Shown here: one piece after another, positions 47,152 through 57,954 of the stretch
Layout: each line of letters begins with the position of its first letter
Position numbering within the stretch: the stretch's first letter is position 1
NCBI GenBank assembly: GCA_026027325.1
Contig: JAMSLZ010000013.1
Location: 578,501 to 642,500 of the forward strand
Direction of reading: 5' to 3'
DNA length: 64,000 bases
Source of the DNA: Actinomucor elegans
Lineage: Eukaryota; Mucoromycota; Mucoromycetes; Mucorales; Mucoraceae
Notes under the pieces: generated by a model
Told to the model about the DNA's origin: nothing
Database searches by the model: none
What the model saw: only the letters and a program-made list of their open reading frames with translations
Program-made: the position numbers and the translations under genes

Positions 47152-47559
47152 CTCCTAGTAACAATAACTGCCACAAGCAATCTACCTAACAACCGTAGCT
47201 TTCACAATAATAAAATTATCTTGGGAAACTATAATCATCAGGGAATAAAAAAAAACAAGCAATACTTATTAAACTGTTTATTCGACAGATATCTTCTTTT
47301 ATTTACTACACAAGCCAAGCTGGCTAATGATACTATCTCTTAGATTCGATGTCTTATAATTCTACAAACCAAGCGTGATAAATATATCTAATCTATAGTA
47401 GCTTGAAAAGCATGTTCTTTTATTTGCATAAAAGTATATAAGCTTTCACCAAGCGGCTTTAATACGGACACGATAAACAAAAGTTTCCGGCTGGGTTTAG
47501 TAGTCTGAATGAAAACAAAGCAAATCCAATTTTCAAAATCTAACCCTTGATAAAGTTCC

Positions 47560-47630
47560 AATAGATACAGCAGTTCATTTTGAGTCAGGAATACTAATCA
47601 AATACGACTTTAGATCGAGATCTATTGAGA
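47560..47630. repeat. Diverged interspersed repeat copy
   Basis: Shares CCAATAGAT-C-GCAGTT-A-TTTGAG and TA-TAATCAAATACGACT words with 9595-9655 (TTAATAGACGCGGCAGTTTA, then ATCAAATACGGCT). Confidence 0.45.
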
Positions 47631-49320
47631 GAGATTTATTGACGATTAAAATATATTCTTTTTTATAAGGGTACTTTTCAATAATTATTAAATAACTACT
47701 ATTTATGTGCAATGGTTTATTATCTATCATAGTTTAAGTTTTGCCATTATTGCATATATGTTACAAGATGATTGGATGATAGTAAATAAACATGCTTACT
47801 TTGAGAACAATTTATTCGTCATCAACCAACGCATTAGTCGATACAAGTCTTATTCGATATCACTATTGATAACGAGAACCCCAGGACGCTTGTGCAAACT
47901 TATGTTTGGTACTATGGTACATCTGAAAATACATTGACTATACCTAAAATGATGAGGCAGCTGAATGTATAATTGCAGCACATTTATCTTTCATGATCAA
48001 CCTATTCTATCAAAATAAACGATCCCATTTTCATCACTTAAAGATAGATATAGAAACCATCATGTTTTTATTTGAATGCATATCTTTTAACAACGTTTGT
48101 TTAAACACTATTTTCAAGCTTACACAGGTTTATTTATTCCTCTGCAGGATCATTTTCTGAACGCCCTCAAAATGTGATATCTCGACTCTCTTTGTGGCCA
48201 TTCCTCTTCATTTAAAACAGCTTTTTTTCTTTTTCTTTTTTTTTGCAAGCAAGCAAATACTCACGTCCAACAGCCTGACCATAGATATTGGATCATATAG
48301 CCTATTTCTTGTAGACACAAGTGCCTACAGGGAATAATAATAATTGTATTCATTTGTGAAAACGCATTTCTCTGTAATATACACAACTCTGGTAATAAAC
48401 TCTGTCGATATCATCATTCAGTTTAATATGAAATCACCGGTAGATGTGTATCTGAGCCTATATTTCGTGTGAACTATCAGTTTTTTGAACTTTAAAGTAT
48501 TTAAAAATACTACATTGGGGTTCTTGATTTCTCTACTAACACTACAAAAAGTAAGATTACTGGTAGGACATTCGAACCGTGTAAAGTATGTATTGGTCAT
48601 ATGCTAGTCAAACAATAATGGTTTTTATTAGATGCAACGATTAATTCTAAACAAGTGATGATTGTCCAATGTGTGATTAAAGTTGAATCGGTCCAGAAAT
48701 CTATTGATCATTGGATCTAAATTACATGAAATGCCAATACATACTTTTAATTTCTAGATACGTTATATTTTAGTCAAGTAAAGGCTGTAGTGGATGCAGT
48801 AGATAGATTTGAATATGAATTAGGAATGGAAATAGAAAGAGGCCCATGTTGATAAGCCCATTATTATTATGCTGATTGGAGCATATTCAAAGTAAAAGAA
48901 AAAAATAAAAGGTTTTTATATCCGGCATTCTATCTTATTCACACGTACAGTAACTTACATATAGTCACCGGCCATTCTATAAAGCTATTTGAGCAACAAT
49001 AGTAGTAAATCTCGAACCCCATGCATGAAATCTAATGAAAAAAACATTCTTGTGTAGAACTTTTGACAAGCACAAGTGACAAAAACATGTTAGTACCCAA
49101 ACAGTTTCTTTTAGGCAAATGTTTGACATCAACATGTTGATATGTTTAGTTACTTGATCTAATAAACTATATCACTACCAGTTTCTTTACGTACTTCTTT
49201 CCTCTACAACATTTGGTTGTTCATAACGTAATACAGTGTCACAAACTCAATGAGCATTAGTTAGTCAGCACAAGCGGGGAATACGAAAACTATAAAATAG
49301 CTTTTCTATCTAATATATAT

Positions 49321-49353
<33 letters not shown>

Positions 49354-49379
49354 GACAGGCCAGTCATCGAATATAAATA

Positions 49380-49919
49380 ATGGCCACTTACTCCAATGTT
49401 TCTATAGTCCAACTTAATACAGTCGAAGAAAGAGCTGATGCGCTCAAAGTGCGTATTGCGGTCTTTGTCGATGAACAAAAGTACTCCTTAGAAGACGAAT
49501 TGGACAGGTACTTTAGCGAACACAAACGCATTATTAAACAAAAATAGCTTACACATAATAGTTATGATGAGCAATCCATTCATTGGGCCGCTTATTGTGA
49601 CAAGACCAACCCAGATGGCACCATTGAATCGCAAGTTCCTGTAGGCACCATTCGTCTCATTCCTCAACCCAATCACCTTGCCAAGTTGGGTCGTTTGGCT
49701 GTCTTGTCTACCGCTCGTGGTTTATACATTGGTCAAAAGTTGGTAAAGGAATTCATTGCATACTGCAAACAAAACGGATACACGTCAATCGTGTTGCATG
49801 CACAATATCCTCGTCGTGGATTTTACGAAAAATTGGGGTTTGTGATTGAACAAGGTGAAGAAATCTTTCAAGAAGATGGTACGCCTCATATTCGTATGTA
49901 CATGCGTCGTATTCAATAG
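49380..49919 (+). CDS. GNAT-family N-acetyltransferase
   Basis: Two exons: 49380-49507 and 49562-49919; 161 residues. It has the order of a small GNAT enzyme: KVRIAVFVDEQKYSLEDELD near residue 25, VGTIRLIPQPNHLAKLGRLA (strand 4), and ARGLYIGQKLVKEFIAYCK, whose RGLYIGQ is the acetyl-CoA pyrophosphate-binding loop (R/Q-x-x-G-x-G/A type). Then come SIVLHAQYPRRGFYEKLGF and a C-terminal strand. It transfers acetyl from acetyl-CoA to an amine. The substrate cannot be inferred; the family resembles ElaA-like and YjcF-like acetyltransferases of fungi and bacteria. No targeting signal is visible. Confidence 0.9.
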
Positions 49920-51264
49920 TGTATATATCAACCCTTTTTTTTATGATCGAACTTGAACTGCTTTATAGTTGGTATAGTAGTATCAACTGTAGTATTACTA
50001 GATTTTATTTTAATAAAAATAAAAATAAAAAACTATCGTCCCACCAATAAGTTGATGAAGATGTACTATTTTCATGCTTTTCCTTCAAAGATCGATGCTG
50101 ATGGGTATAGGCAGTTTTAAACCGAACCTTCTAGCTATAGAGCAATATGTCCGTTGCATATCATCATGCTTGAGATTTTACTTGCTAAAAAAAAAAGTTG
50201 CTTATTTTGACATTGGATCGAAATCAACAGAGATCGTTCAGGTTTTGTGAGTATCGTTTCGTTTTATTTTGGGGGTTGATATTTGTCTGTAAATGAATCA
50301 CTAGCCAAGGAATTTTTAGCCATGCATAGAATTCGATGTGTTAGCTTTGATAAACACTATTATGGTTATACATATATATATACATATAACCAAGAGCTAG
50401 AGCACTTGAAAGGTATGCTGTTTCGTTACTCTAAAATATTTTTACTTTCTTAAAAAATGTGTATCATTCAGAAGAATGCTTGATTTTAAATAGCTTTAAT
50501 TCAACACTAAAGCTTTCCGTTTGCACTCGTCGTATTCTACCATTTTCAAGTGCAAAACTATTACATTATTTGAAGATCCCAGGTTATACTTGACCAGGCT
50601 GTCTAAAGTATCTATATGATATTTGCATAGCATTGCCTCTAGCGTATTAATTATTAGCTTTTTCCCCAACTGCATCATTGTAGTTGCACACTTGATCTTT
50701 ATATATCCTTTTATGAGTTTATGTCCAGCGTAAATCCTGATTCTTTTTTTTAAAACCTTTTACAAGACAAACTTGATGATTCATTTTGTTACTTGTTGAG
50801 AAGTACCATTATCATTTAGTCTTTATAAAACTTGAATGAATCAAAAAGAAATGAATACTGCTGTTGTTTTATATCAATTAATTGCTTTGTAGATCACGAT
50901 TTCAATTTTCAAGCATGAAATTTTTCTGGGCGTGGAGTGTACGCTATTCTTTTTTTTTTTTTTTTTTAAAAAAAAACACCATGTCACACTGCATTATCCC
51001 TTCTCCCCTTCATCTTTTTACATATTTGCTATATTTACACTCCCCAAGTAATACCAAGCTTAGAAGAGACATTTATTATATTATATACACATCAATTATA
51101 CTAAATACTATATAATTGGTTTTAGTTTAATAGCAATAAAAAATTCACAGCAACATCAGCAAGGCGTGTTAATGCACACATTGGTCTAGCACTCAGAATT
51201 AACTGCTTCCTCTATCCCAAACTTCTTGATTTAGACTCTGATACATCAATTCATCATTCTTTTA
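49920..51264. other. Intergenic, 1.3 kb
   Basis: AT-rich. A short minus-strand ORF (50496-50678) and a plus-strand ORF across a poly-T tract (50882-51115) show no coding evidence. Confidence 0.5.
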
Positions 51265-52836
51265 TTATTTCAATTTTTGGTCGCGATCAAACAGCCATTG
51301 AATTTCAAGTATCTCTCGCCACAACGTTGATTCTCGACCGAAAACCTTCGAAATTGAAGTTTTTGCTACTTTTATCCATAACTGCAGACCCTTTTCATAG
51401 ATACGTTCCAGTTTTTTGCCAATGCCAGCCAATTCCAACTGCACAAGTGAGTTCCAATTTGCTCTTGAGAGCAGTAAAACATGACATACCAATTTGGGAT
51501 ACAAGGCAGGATAGATGAGACGATACACCATGAACAAATAAATGGAGCATCGTGATGCTTCTACCCATCTTCCTTCTGTCACTAGTTTTATAAATACACG
51601 TTCAGCTGTTTTGATCCCTTCAATCGTTAAAAATGAAGACTGGGGTTCTCTCAAGACCAACGCTTCCAGTACTGGTAAGATACGGGTATCATCTTCTGCT
51701 GGGCCATAATTCAGTTGAGGCAATGGCGATAGTCGATTGTAATACATGGCTGCTTTGGATTTCTTCAAGGTTTTATTGGTCAGTGCAAACATGTAGAGAT
51801 CAGGTGCAATCATTTTACAAATGACATGGGCTAGATGAGGTGCATCCAATGCTGATTCTGAAGGCGATGCTCGTGAGACATCGAATCCTTTGGCTGCATA
51901 TTCCTTGATCATCTCTAGCACACTCCAACTCTTGAGTTGTTCCAATAGGCGATGTTCCAACTGCTCTGTTGGCAAGGACTCCCCTCGTGCAAACAAATAG
52001 TCGAGAGCTTGGTATTTTCCTTGACAGCGAGCGCAATCACATTCAAAATCGAACCCAAAGCGCTCTGTGAGCGCCTTGTGTCTCTGCTCTTTTGTAGCTA
52101 TCAGATCCACATAGCTGATGGTAACAGGTGTGTTGGGTTGAATGTCTTCCAAGGCGACAATGATTTGGTTGCCCTGATCATAGATTAAGCCGGCGTTCGG
52201 TCTACAGGAGTGACGCACATACTGACTGGTGATGGGATAGATGCCGACACCGATAGGCTCCAAGTGCAAACTGGTGTCTGTAATGACAAAAGAAGCTATT
52301 TGTACGCGCTGCCATAGTTTTGCCAGTTCACACGTGGTGTAATCGGCCATATGATGGATGCGATCCGCCGTAGTTTGAATGAGGGGTTGATCCACCAGTG
52401 AATCCTCGTGGTGCACCTCTAGTGCATTGAATGCATCCATAATGACAGTAGGTACAGTGGTGACACCGTCCTTTTTAGTTAAACTCTTGTGACTATAGAT
52501 AGTCAGGGCGGTGCGGTCCAATAGCCACTGATTCACATCCAATGTTTGATCTTTGTCATAGTCTGAGGATTGACACAGTCCACGATGAAAGTGAATCCAT
52601 GATTTAAGAAAACAGTCATTACTGCAGACGTATGCAGAGTGACACTTTGAGCAACATTGAAGAATCCCTTTTCGTAAACAGAAATTGCATCGGTGGAGCC
52701 GTTCCGAAGGGAGCGGCACCGAAGCCAATGGTGCTTGAGTTAGCAAGTTAGTTCCTGCTGCTGCATATTTACTGGTGACAAATAAATTGTTTTCAATCTT
52801 TAATTGACTTTGCTGCTGACTGAGATATATATCCAT
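51265..52836 (-). CDS. SET and MYND domain protein (SMYD-like lysine methyltransferase)
   Basis: Intronless, 523 residues. A MYND zinc finger at C50-C88 (CNFCLRKG, CCSKC, YVCSNDC, HFHRGLC) is inserted in a split SET domain, as in SMYD proteins. The SET motifs are RHSCRPNAGLIY at 208-219, matching the NHSCxPN cofactor/substrate motif with R for N. ISYVDL at 240-245 provides the catalytic-tyrosine region, and the post-SET cysteines are CDCARC at 266-271. A C-terminal helical region of about 250 residues resembles the TPR-like tail of the family. Such enzymes methylate lysines of histones or other proteins using S-adenosylmethionine. The substrate is unknown. It is one of few intronless genes here. 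Confidence 0.9.
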   Translation of the reverse strand: MDIYLSQQQSQLKIENNLFVTSKYAAAGTNLLTQAPLASVPLPSERLHRCNFCLRKGILQCCSKCHSAYVCSNDCFLKSWIHFHRGLCQSSDYDKDQTLDVNQWLLDRTALTIYSHKSLTKKDGVTTVPTVIMDAFNALEVHHEDSLVDQPLIQTTADRIHHMADYTTCELAKLWQRVQIASFVITDTSLHLEPIGVGIYPITSQYVRHSCRPNAGLIYDQGNQIIVALEDIQPNTPVTISYVDLIATKEQRHKALTERFGFDFECDCARCQGKYQALDYLFARGESLPTEQLEHRLLEQLKSWSVLEMIKEYAAKGFDVSRASPSESALDAPHLAHVICKMIAPDLYMFALTNKTLKKSKAAMYYNRLSPLPQLNYGPAEDDTRILPVLEALVLREPQSSFLTIEGIKTAERVFIKLVTEGRWVEASRCSIYLFMVYRLIYPALYPKLVCHVLLLSRANWNSLVQLELAGIGKKLERIYEKGLQLWIKVAKTSISKVFGRESTLWREILEIQWLFDRDQKLK

Positions 52837-53592
52837 TGTAATGTAATGAGAAGAAGAAAAAGAGAAAAAGAATATGTATATAATAATGCTTTTGAGCTGG
52901 GATAAAGGGCGCCATTCAAGCTGACGAATAGCAAATACGGAGTTTTTTTTTTTTTTTTTTTTTGTTATACTTCGGGGAAAATAAGGCGGTTATTCAATTT
53001 GTAATAAGAAATAGGTCCAGGGAAATCTGGTTTGAAGTAAGGCCACAAAAGATAATTGGCAGTCGAGCAAGTCATATTACTCGCGTAAGTGATGTAAAAA
53101 GATTGGGACGATATATTTTTCTAGTTCAGCAATACTTGAATTAGTTGTACAAGTATATCACACACTATCAAGACCAAGTTCTTTTTTTTTTGTTAGATAA
53201 TGAATTGACATAAAGTGCATAGAGTTACCACCACCAAACCATATTTTGTCATCCGCTTCTTTGGTAATACAATGTTTGATTAAAAAATCTCTCTTTTTTT
53301 TTTTTCCCCTTCTCTTCTGTGCTCCTGCTATCTTTTTGCTTCCCCGGGGCACCTTCTTATACTCCTATTTTATTCTTGTTCTTTATCTTTTTTTTTCTTG
53401 CTCTTTTCTTCTACTTTTTTTTATATATATAAAAAAAAAAGTGCAGTGATACACACTTTTGGTTACTGAGAAATACTATCTATTTATAAATATTAAAATT
53501 ACAAGAAACAGTTTTTTTTTCTTTTTCTTTTTCTTTTTGGCTTACTTTTTCTCTCTTTCTCTCTTTTTTTTTTTCCAAGTAATAGATTACAT
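52837..53592. other. Intergenic / leader, 0.75 kb
   Basis: Carries runs of about 19 T near 52945-52963, 10-11 T elsewhere, and long pyrimidine stretches (53280-53580) that may be promoter or leader of the next gene. ORFs here are translations of poly-T and were not accepted. Confidence 0.5.
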
Positions 53593-54958
53593 ATGCAAAG
53601 TGGTAATACCTTTTATAAATTTATATTTACATATATATATATATACCTAAAACTGATGATTAAACAACGCGATTAAGATTTATCAGAGACTCCAGAGACG
53701 TGTACTAAACGAGGCAATGATTTTCCTTTCTGTTTACCAAAAAGCACTGATGTTTGGATGAATGGCTCTTCTCACCATTTCATATGGAATTACAAGTATA
53801 TTGTCTTTGATTATTGCATTTGGACCTTATATTAACTCCTATTTTAACTAGTCATCCATACTATGTTGGCTATGTAAGCACCTTTTTAAAAAGAATGTGG
53901 ATCAATACTGATTTACGTATAGGCAGAAATCAATCTTTATCTGTATTATATGGTCAAGTTTGAATATGTCAATATAAAGAGCTTTTTGAATCTTGATAGA
54001 AGTACAGGTGAACTGTCAGTGACTATAGATGATACTTGGTTTTTAAACAAGTTGGAACCCGGTTCTTCCGATCAGAATCTAACCATCTTCGGCTTCTATG
54101 TGCCCTCCATTCTCAATTCAACTCAGGAACTTTCAAGTCCGGACAGTATGCTTCCAAGACCATTCAACTTTACTATAACTCGTAAGTAAAACCCTCGATA
54201 CAAAATAATAATATAAAAAAACTTGAACTCACTATACAAATATAGAAACCGCACCTCCTGGTAACGGTACAAATACCAACTCGACAAACACTCCCACCAA
54301 TAATAACAATAACAGTAATAGCGAGAACAATAACGGCAGTAACCTGTACTCATCTCCATTACCTGGATGGGCTATCGCTGTCATTGTATTAGCGGTCGTG
54401 GCCCTTGTCTGTGGTGGTGCTGCACTTATTTGGGCTATCATACTTTCACGTAGAAATAAGCGCAATAACAAATTGATCCCTATCGCTAGACGCAATAACA
54501 ATGATAGCAACGAAAAGCGCGACTATCGAGACACAGTATCCATCAATTCACAAGCAAAGATGACTGCCTTCCGTTCAACAGATAGTGTGCCCATGACAAC
54601 GGCTAGTGCGGCTGAAAATGCTTCCAGTGTTGGCTCGTTAGCTTCTCGACGTACCTATGCTCAACAACCACTGTCACCAGCCTATGATGCTAATAGCAAG
54701 CTATCATCCAGTGATGCTGTGCTGCTTGCAGATACGTTTAGAAACACGCTCGGTAGATCAACTGCTGATTGGAATAACTCGGTAACTATTGGTGATGAAC
54801 AAGAAGAAGAACTCAAAAGAAGACGCTTAGGTGAAGCCTTATTACAGAGGCAATTAGAAGAAGATGGTACTTCTGTAAAGCATGCAGGTCGATTTACTCG
54901 GGTCAAGAGTTTAGCTGATATACAAAAGAGTGCTGTTTTCGAGCAACCTAAATATTAA
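53593..54958 (+). CDS. Single-pass membrane protein with Ser/Asn-rich stalk, 5' end uncertain
   Basis: Supported exons: 53687-53795, 53852-53873, 53923-54181, 54246-54958. A first exon 53593-53602 (ATG CAA AGT G) would complete the frame, but it is a guess and gives no signal peptide. The ectodomain reads CLPKSTDVWMNGSSHHFIWN, then HPYYVGYAEINLYLYYMVKF, with several N-glycosylation sequons. An Asn/Ser/Thr-rich stalk, one membrane segment (GWAIAVIVLAVVALVCGGAA, near 54367-54440) and a cytosolic tail of about 170 residues follow. The tail contains DAVLLADTFRNTLGR and RRRLGEALLQRQLEEDG, which I believe recur in fungal proteins of this shape. It may be a cell-surface sensor or anchor. I know of no assigned function. 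Confidence 0.7.
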
Positions 54959-54985
54959 ACATGCTTTCGATCTTTGTATTATTAT

Positions 54986-55021
<36 letters not shown>

Positions 55022-55338
55022 AACTACTACAACTACTACAACTACATTACTACTACTACTATTATTACTTACTACTATTCGCATCATATACTCTTTTGAC
55101 ACCATTCCATCATATATACATATATATACATTCAAATAAGAAGAAGAAAAAAGGCTTTTTATTTTCTTCTTATTATCCTTTCTTTTTGCTATTATTGTAT
55201 TTGATAATATGACCTTCATTAAGAAATAAAGTATCCTTCTACGCAAATTTGCTGAGCAAATTCATGTGTAGCAGTTATTAAAAATAAAATAAAAATAAAG
55301 GTGCGCTCTTTTCTTTCTTTTTATAAAACCGCATACAC
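54959..55338. other. Intergenic with triplet microsatellite
   Basis: Contains the (ACT/ATT)n repeat and, at the end, TATAAAA about 17 bases before the SPRY gene start, too close to be a normal TATA box for that ATG unless the leader is very short. Confidence 0.6.
54978..55078. repeat. (ACT)n/(ATT)n microsatellite
   Basis: About 100 bases of almost uninterrupted ACT and ATT triplets just after the stop of the membrane-protein gene. Open frames through it on both strands are artefacts of the repeat. Confidence 0.95.
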
Positions 55339-56190
55339 ATGAACCGAAATAACTTTGATGAAGAGCCTCCAAGTTACGACCACGCTTTTCAAACCAATAT
55401 TGAGCCTGAAAACAAAATTTATCAGTACGGAAAGTACCAAGATGCTTCACTTGATTCTTATGAACAAGGTGAAATGTTCATTCAGGCATTCTCAACCCAA
55501 ATAGACGCCTTTCCTTTGATGCAAGCCCAACAAGTAGGCCGACAAGGCTTTTGTAATACGATCCAAATTGATACATTAGTGCAAAACAATGAGCTCTTTA
55601 AGCATCCCAAAGCACATCCGCAGCATAACCCTGCTTTTACCGCACCTCAGCCAGATCAAATCCGATTCTGGCCTGCTCAGCAACCTCGCCCTCTAGAAGA
55701 TTTTGATGTAACTGCACAAGGTACTCATCCTCTATTAACCGTGTCCGAATACAACCCACAAACTCAATACCAAATCAATGTCTCGCAGCATTATTTCGAG
55801 GTGACAGTACTTGAAGCGGGTCCTGACGTGGTCATGGCTATAGGGTTATGCACGCGTCCATATCCTCTATTTCGCATGCCTGGTTGGAACAAGTATTCTG
55901 TCGGCTATCATAGTGATGATGGACACAAGTTTTGTGATGATGCTACAGGTGGGCAAGAATTTGGTCCTAGTTGGACCCGAGGGGATACTGTAGGTTGCGG
56001 TTACTGTCCCGAGACAGGCAATGTGTTTTATACACTGAATGGTATGTTAGTAGGTCACGCTTTCTCGGGATTACAGCGCCATTATTACTTTCCTAGCATA
56101 GGTGCTGATGGACCTGCTTTGATGCAAGTTAATTTTGGTAGACATCCTTTTAAATACACCTTAAACAACTGGGTTGGTCAGTACATTTAA
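55339..56190 (+). CDS. SPRY-domain protein with PPxY motif
   Basis: Intronless, 283 residues. The C-terminal half (about 145-275) is a SPRY domain: YFEVTVLEAGPDVVMAIGLC, MPGWNKYSVGYHSDDGHKF, WTRGDTVGCGYCPETGNVFY, TLNGMLVGHAF. The domain resembles that of the Ssh4/Ear1 family, which are Rsp5 ubiquitin-ligase adaptors for membrane-protein sorting. The N-terminus has PPSY at residues 10-13, a WW-binding PPxY motif of the kind used to bind Rsp5. Ssh4/Ear1 have a membrane segment; none is visible here, so this may be a soluble relative. The adaptor role is inference. It is convergent with the Igo1 gene, with 113 bases between the two stops. Confidence 0.85.
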   Translation: MNRNNFDEEPPSYDHAFQTNIEPENKIYQYGKYQDASLDSYEQGEMFIQAFSTQIDAFPLMQAQQVGRQGFCNTIQIDTLVQNNELFKHPKAHPQHNPAFTAPQPDQIRFWPAQQPRPLEDFDVTAQGTHPLLTVSEYNPQTQYQINVSQHYFEVTVLEAGPDVVMAIGLCTRPYPLFRMPGWNKYSVGYHSDDGHKFCDDATGGQEFGPSWTRGDTVGCGYCPETGNVFYTLNGMLVGHAFSGLQRHYYFPSIGADGPALMQVNFGRHPFKYTLNNWVGQYI

Positions 56191-56303
56191 TAAGTGTTTC
56201 TTTATTTATTTAAATAAAAAAAAATGGTGATATATAAGAGAGAGAGATAGAGAGAGAAAGACGGTGGTAGTGGTAGTAAGCAACATGATAGAGGATGCAT
56301 AAT

Positions 56304-56758
56304 CTATTCTTGTTTAGCATCTTCTTCAGTAACAGATTCATCTGCAACCAAAGGGCTTTCTTTGACAGGGCTTGATCCAGGTTGTGAAACTGGGTTCGAG
56401 TGAGGAATGGTATCAGGTGAAGGATGCTCGGATCCTATCGAGACAGGTTCTTTTCCGGCTTTGGAAAGTGCATAATCGCCAGAATCAAAGTATTTGCGTT
56501 CCTAATTCATTCCGTCAATCTATTGGAACCCCCCCTCCAAAAACTTTGTTTTACCTTGAGTTTGTGGCCTAAAAGATCTTTGCCATCAGGAAGCTTACCA
56601 TACATGCGGAATAACTTTCTCTCTTCATCGCTCAATTGCTGTTGTATATATATGTGTGTATGTGTGTGTGAGAATTTAAATTAAGAAATACGTAAACTTA
56701 AATGCCACTCTTTTTAACTTACACTGAGATCGATTTTATTAGCTTGCGCAGGGTTCAT
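56304..56758 (-). CDS. IGO1: Endosulfine / Igo1 family PP2A inhibitor
   Basis: Three exons on the minus strand: 56758-56723, 56638-56555, 56501-56304; 105 residues. The spliced product starts MNPAQANKIDLSQLSDEER and continues with FRMYGKLPDGKDLLGHKLKE and RKYFDSGDYALSKAG. FDSGDY at 45-50 is the invariant core of endosulfine/ARPP-19/Igo proteins. Its serine (S47) is the site phosphorylated by Greatwall/Rim15 kinase, which turns the protein into a PP2A-B55 inhibitor and controls entry to mitosis or quiescence. The C-terminal 40 residues are Ser/Pro/acidic and not conserved. All introns preserve phase 0. No single frame is long enough to show the gene, so it is easily missed. Confidence 0.95.
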
Positions 56759-57954
56759 TCTTTTCTCGTTATTAAAAAGGTAGTGATTCTGAATAAAAAC
56801 AACGGGGTATAAAGAGAGAGTTGATAGAATAAAAAGGTAAAAAGAAATAAAAAATAAAAAATAAGAAGACGTTCGAAAAGTGACGTAAACAAGGCGAGAC
56901 TTTTCTGCGGACGTTCAAAACAAAAGCAGTAGTTTACTTACCAGAATGCTACCTGTTTCATCTAAAAAAGCTTTCACGGAAACTCACAACTTTATCCCTT
57001 ATTCTGTTCTAGCGGTATCATGATTTTTTATCATTGAATAGAAAAAACTACACCTAGTGAGGAAAGCAAAAAAAAACACACACACACACACACACTTTAA
57101 AATGTATGTCCAAACATGTACAATGACAGTATTAGAATTAGAATGAAACCATACCCAGATTCAGCAACTCATTTTTTAAGCATGAATATTGGTCCAAACG
57201 CGACCTTGGTCCGGAGGTCTCACGCTCCATATAGTGCACAATACCAATTTTTCATGCTGAACTTTTTTTTTTTTTAAAAAAAAAATAGAATAGACAGTAT
57301 AGTAGCTATTTAATATGCATTGTTGCAAGGAATTTAATTCTCTTTTTGATTGGCATATATTTGTGGAAAAATAAAAGGGAAAAAGAAAGATTATATTGCC
57401 ACAGTTGTATACTGAGTTGTTGAGATGTATGACTATGAAACTCCATTCATCTAAAGGAGTATGACGTTCTATATCTATTACTTAGGGGAAAGTAGGTCTC
57501 TATCTTGATTAGGTATCAAGCTATAGTCTGTTTGACTTTTTCCCCAATCTTTTTTTTTTGTTTAGTATGCCATGGAAGTACGTTGCACTCTCCGACGACC
57601 AATGATTTCAATTTAGCAGGGAACGGCTGACAAGTATCACCAACTAATACTGTAAAAGGTCGTACCAGAGAAGCGATATAGAGAGTCTGTTGAGTTACCA
57701 AGAAGATGGCTCATAATGTAATCCTTACGTGCTATCTGAGTTTAGTAGTATTACTACGTAATATCGACTAGCAGTATTAGTTATTCAACTCAAAAAGCAT
57801 ATCTATATGTATAAAACGATTATACAATCAAGATAATATTTATTTATATAGTGAATAACAGAAGCCTGTCTATTATTGAAAAAAAAAAAGAGTTCGATGA
57901 TTGAGAGGAATATACAAATGACATGAAAGGGATAGTTGGTAAAAATAAATAAGC
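56759..57954. other. Intergenic, 1.2 kb
   Basis: Contains a (CA)n tract (57076-57095) and poly-A/T runs. A minus-strand ORF at 57516-57701 has mixed composition (SLVRPFTVLVGDTCQPFPAK) but no family match and is not accepted as a gene. Confidence 0.5.

Larger units (their letters stand above)
46917..49379. other. Intergenic, 2.5 kb
   Basis: Mostly AT-rich and non-coding. It contains two segments of the dispersed repeat family (about 47560-47630 and 48605-48675) and a small minus-strand ORF at 47014-47151 (listed). A run of about 28 T at 49326-49353, followed by GACAG, looks like the acceptor of a 5' UTR intron of the acetyltransferase gene. Confidence 0.5.

Noticed and set aside
53459..53650. 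ORF with poly-Phe, possible signal peptide for the membrane protein
   Set aside because: It is a translation of poly-T tracts and its frame does not join in phase to the next supported exon.
54232..54510. Minus-strand ORFs opposite the membrane-protein exon
   Set aside because: Shadow frames of the Asn/Ser-rich stalk and membrane segment.
54911..55246. Long open frames on both strands with poly-Val, poly-Thr or poly-Leu
   Set aside because: They are translations of the ACT/ATT microsatellite.
57516..57701. Minus-strand 61-codon ORF with mixed composition
   Set aside because: Starts and ends without splice or family support; ends in lysine-rich AT sequence.
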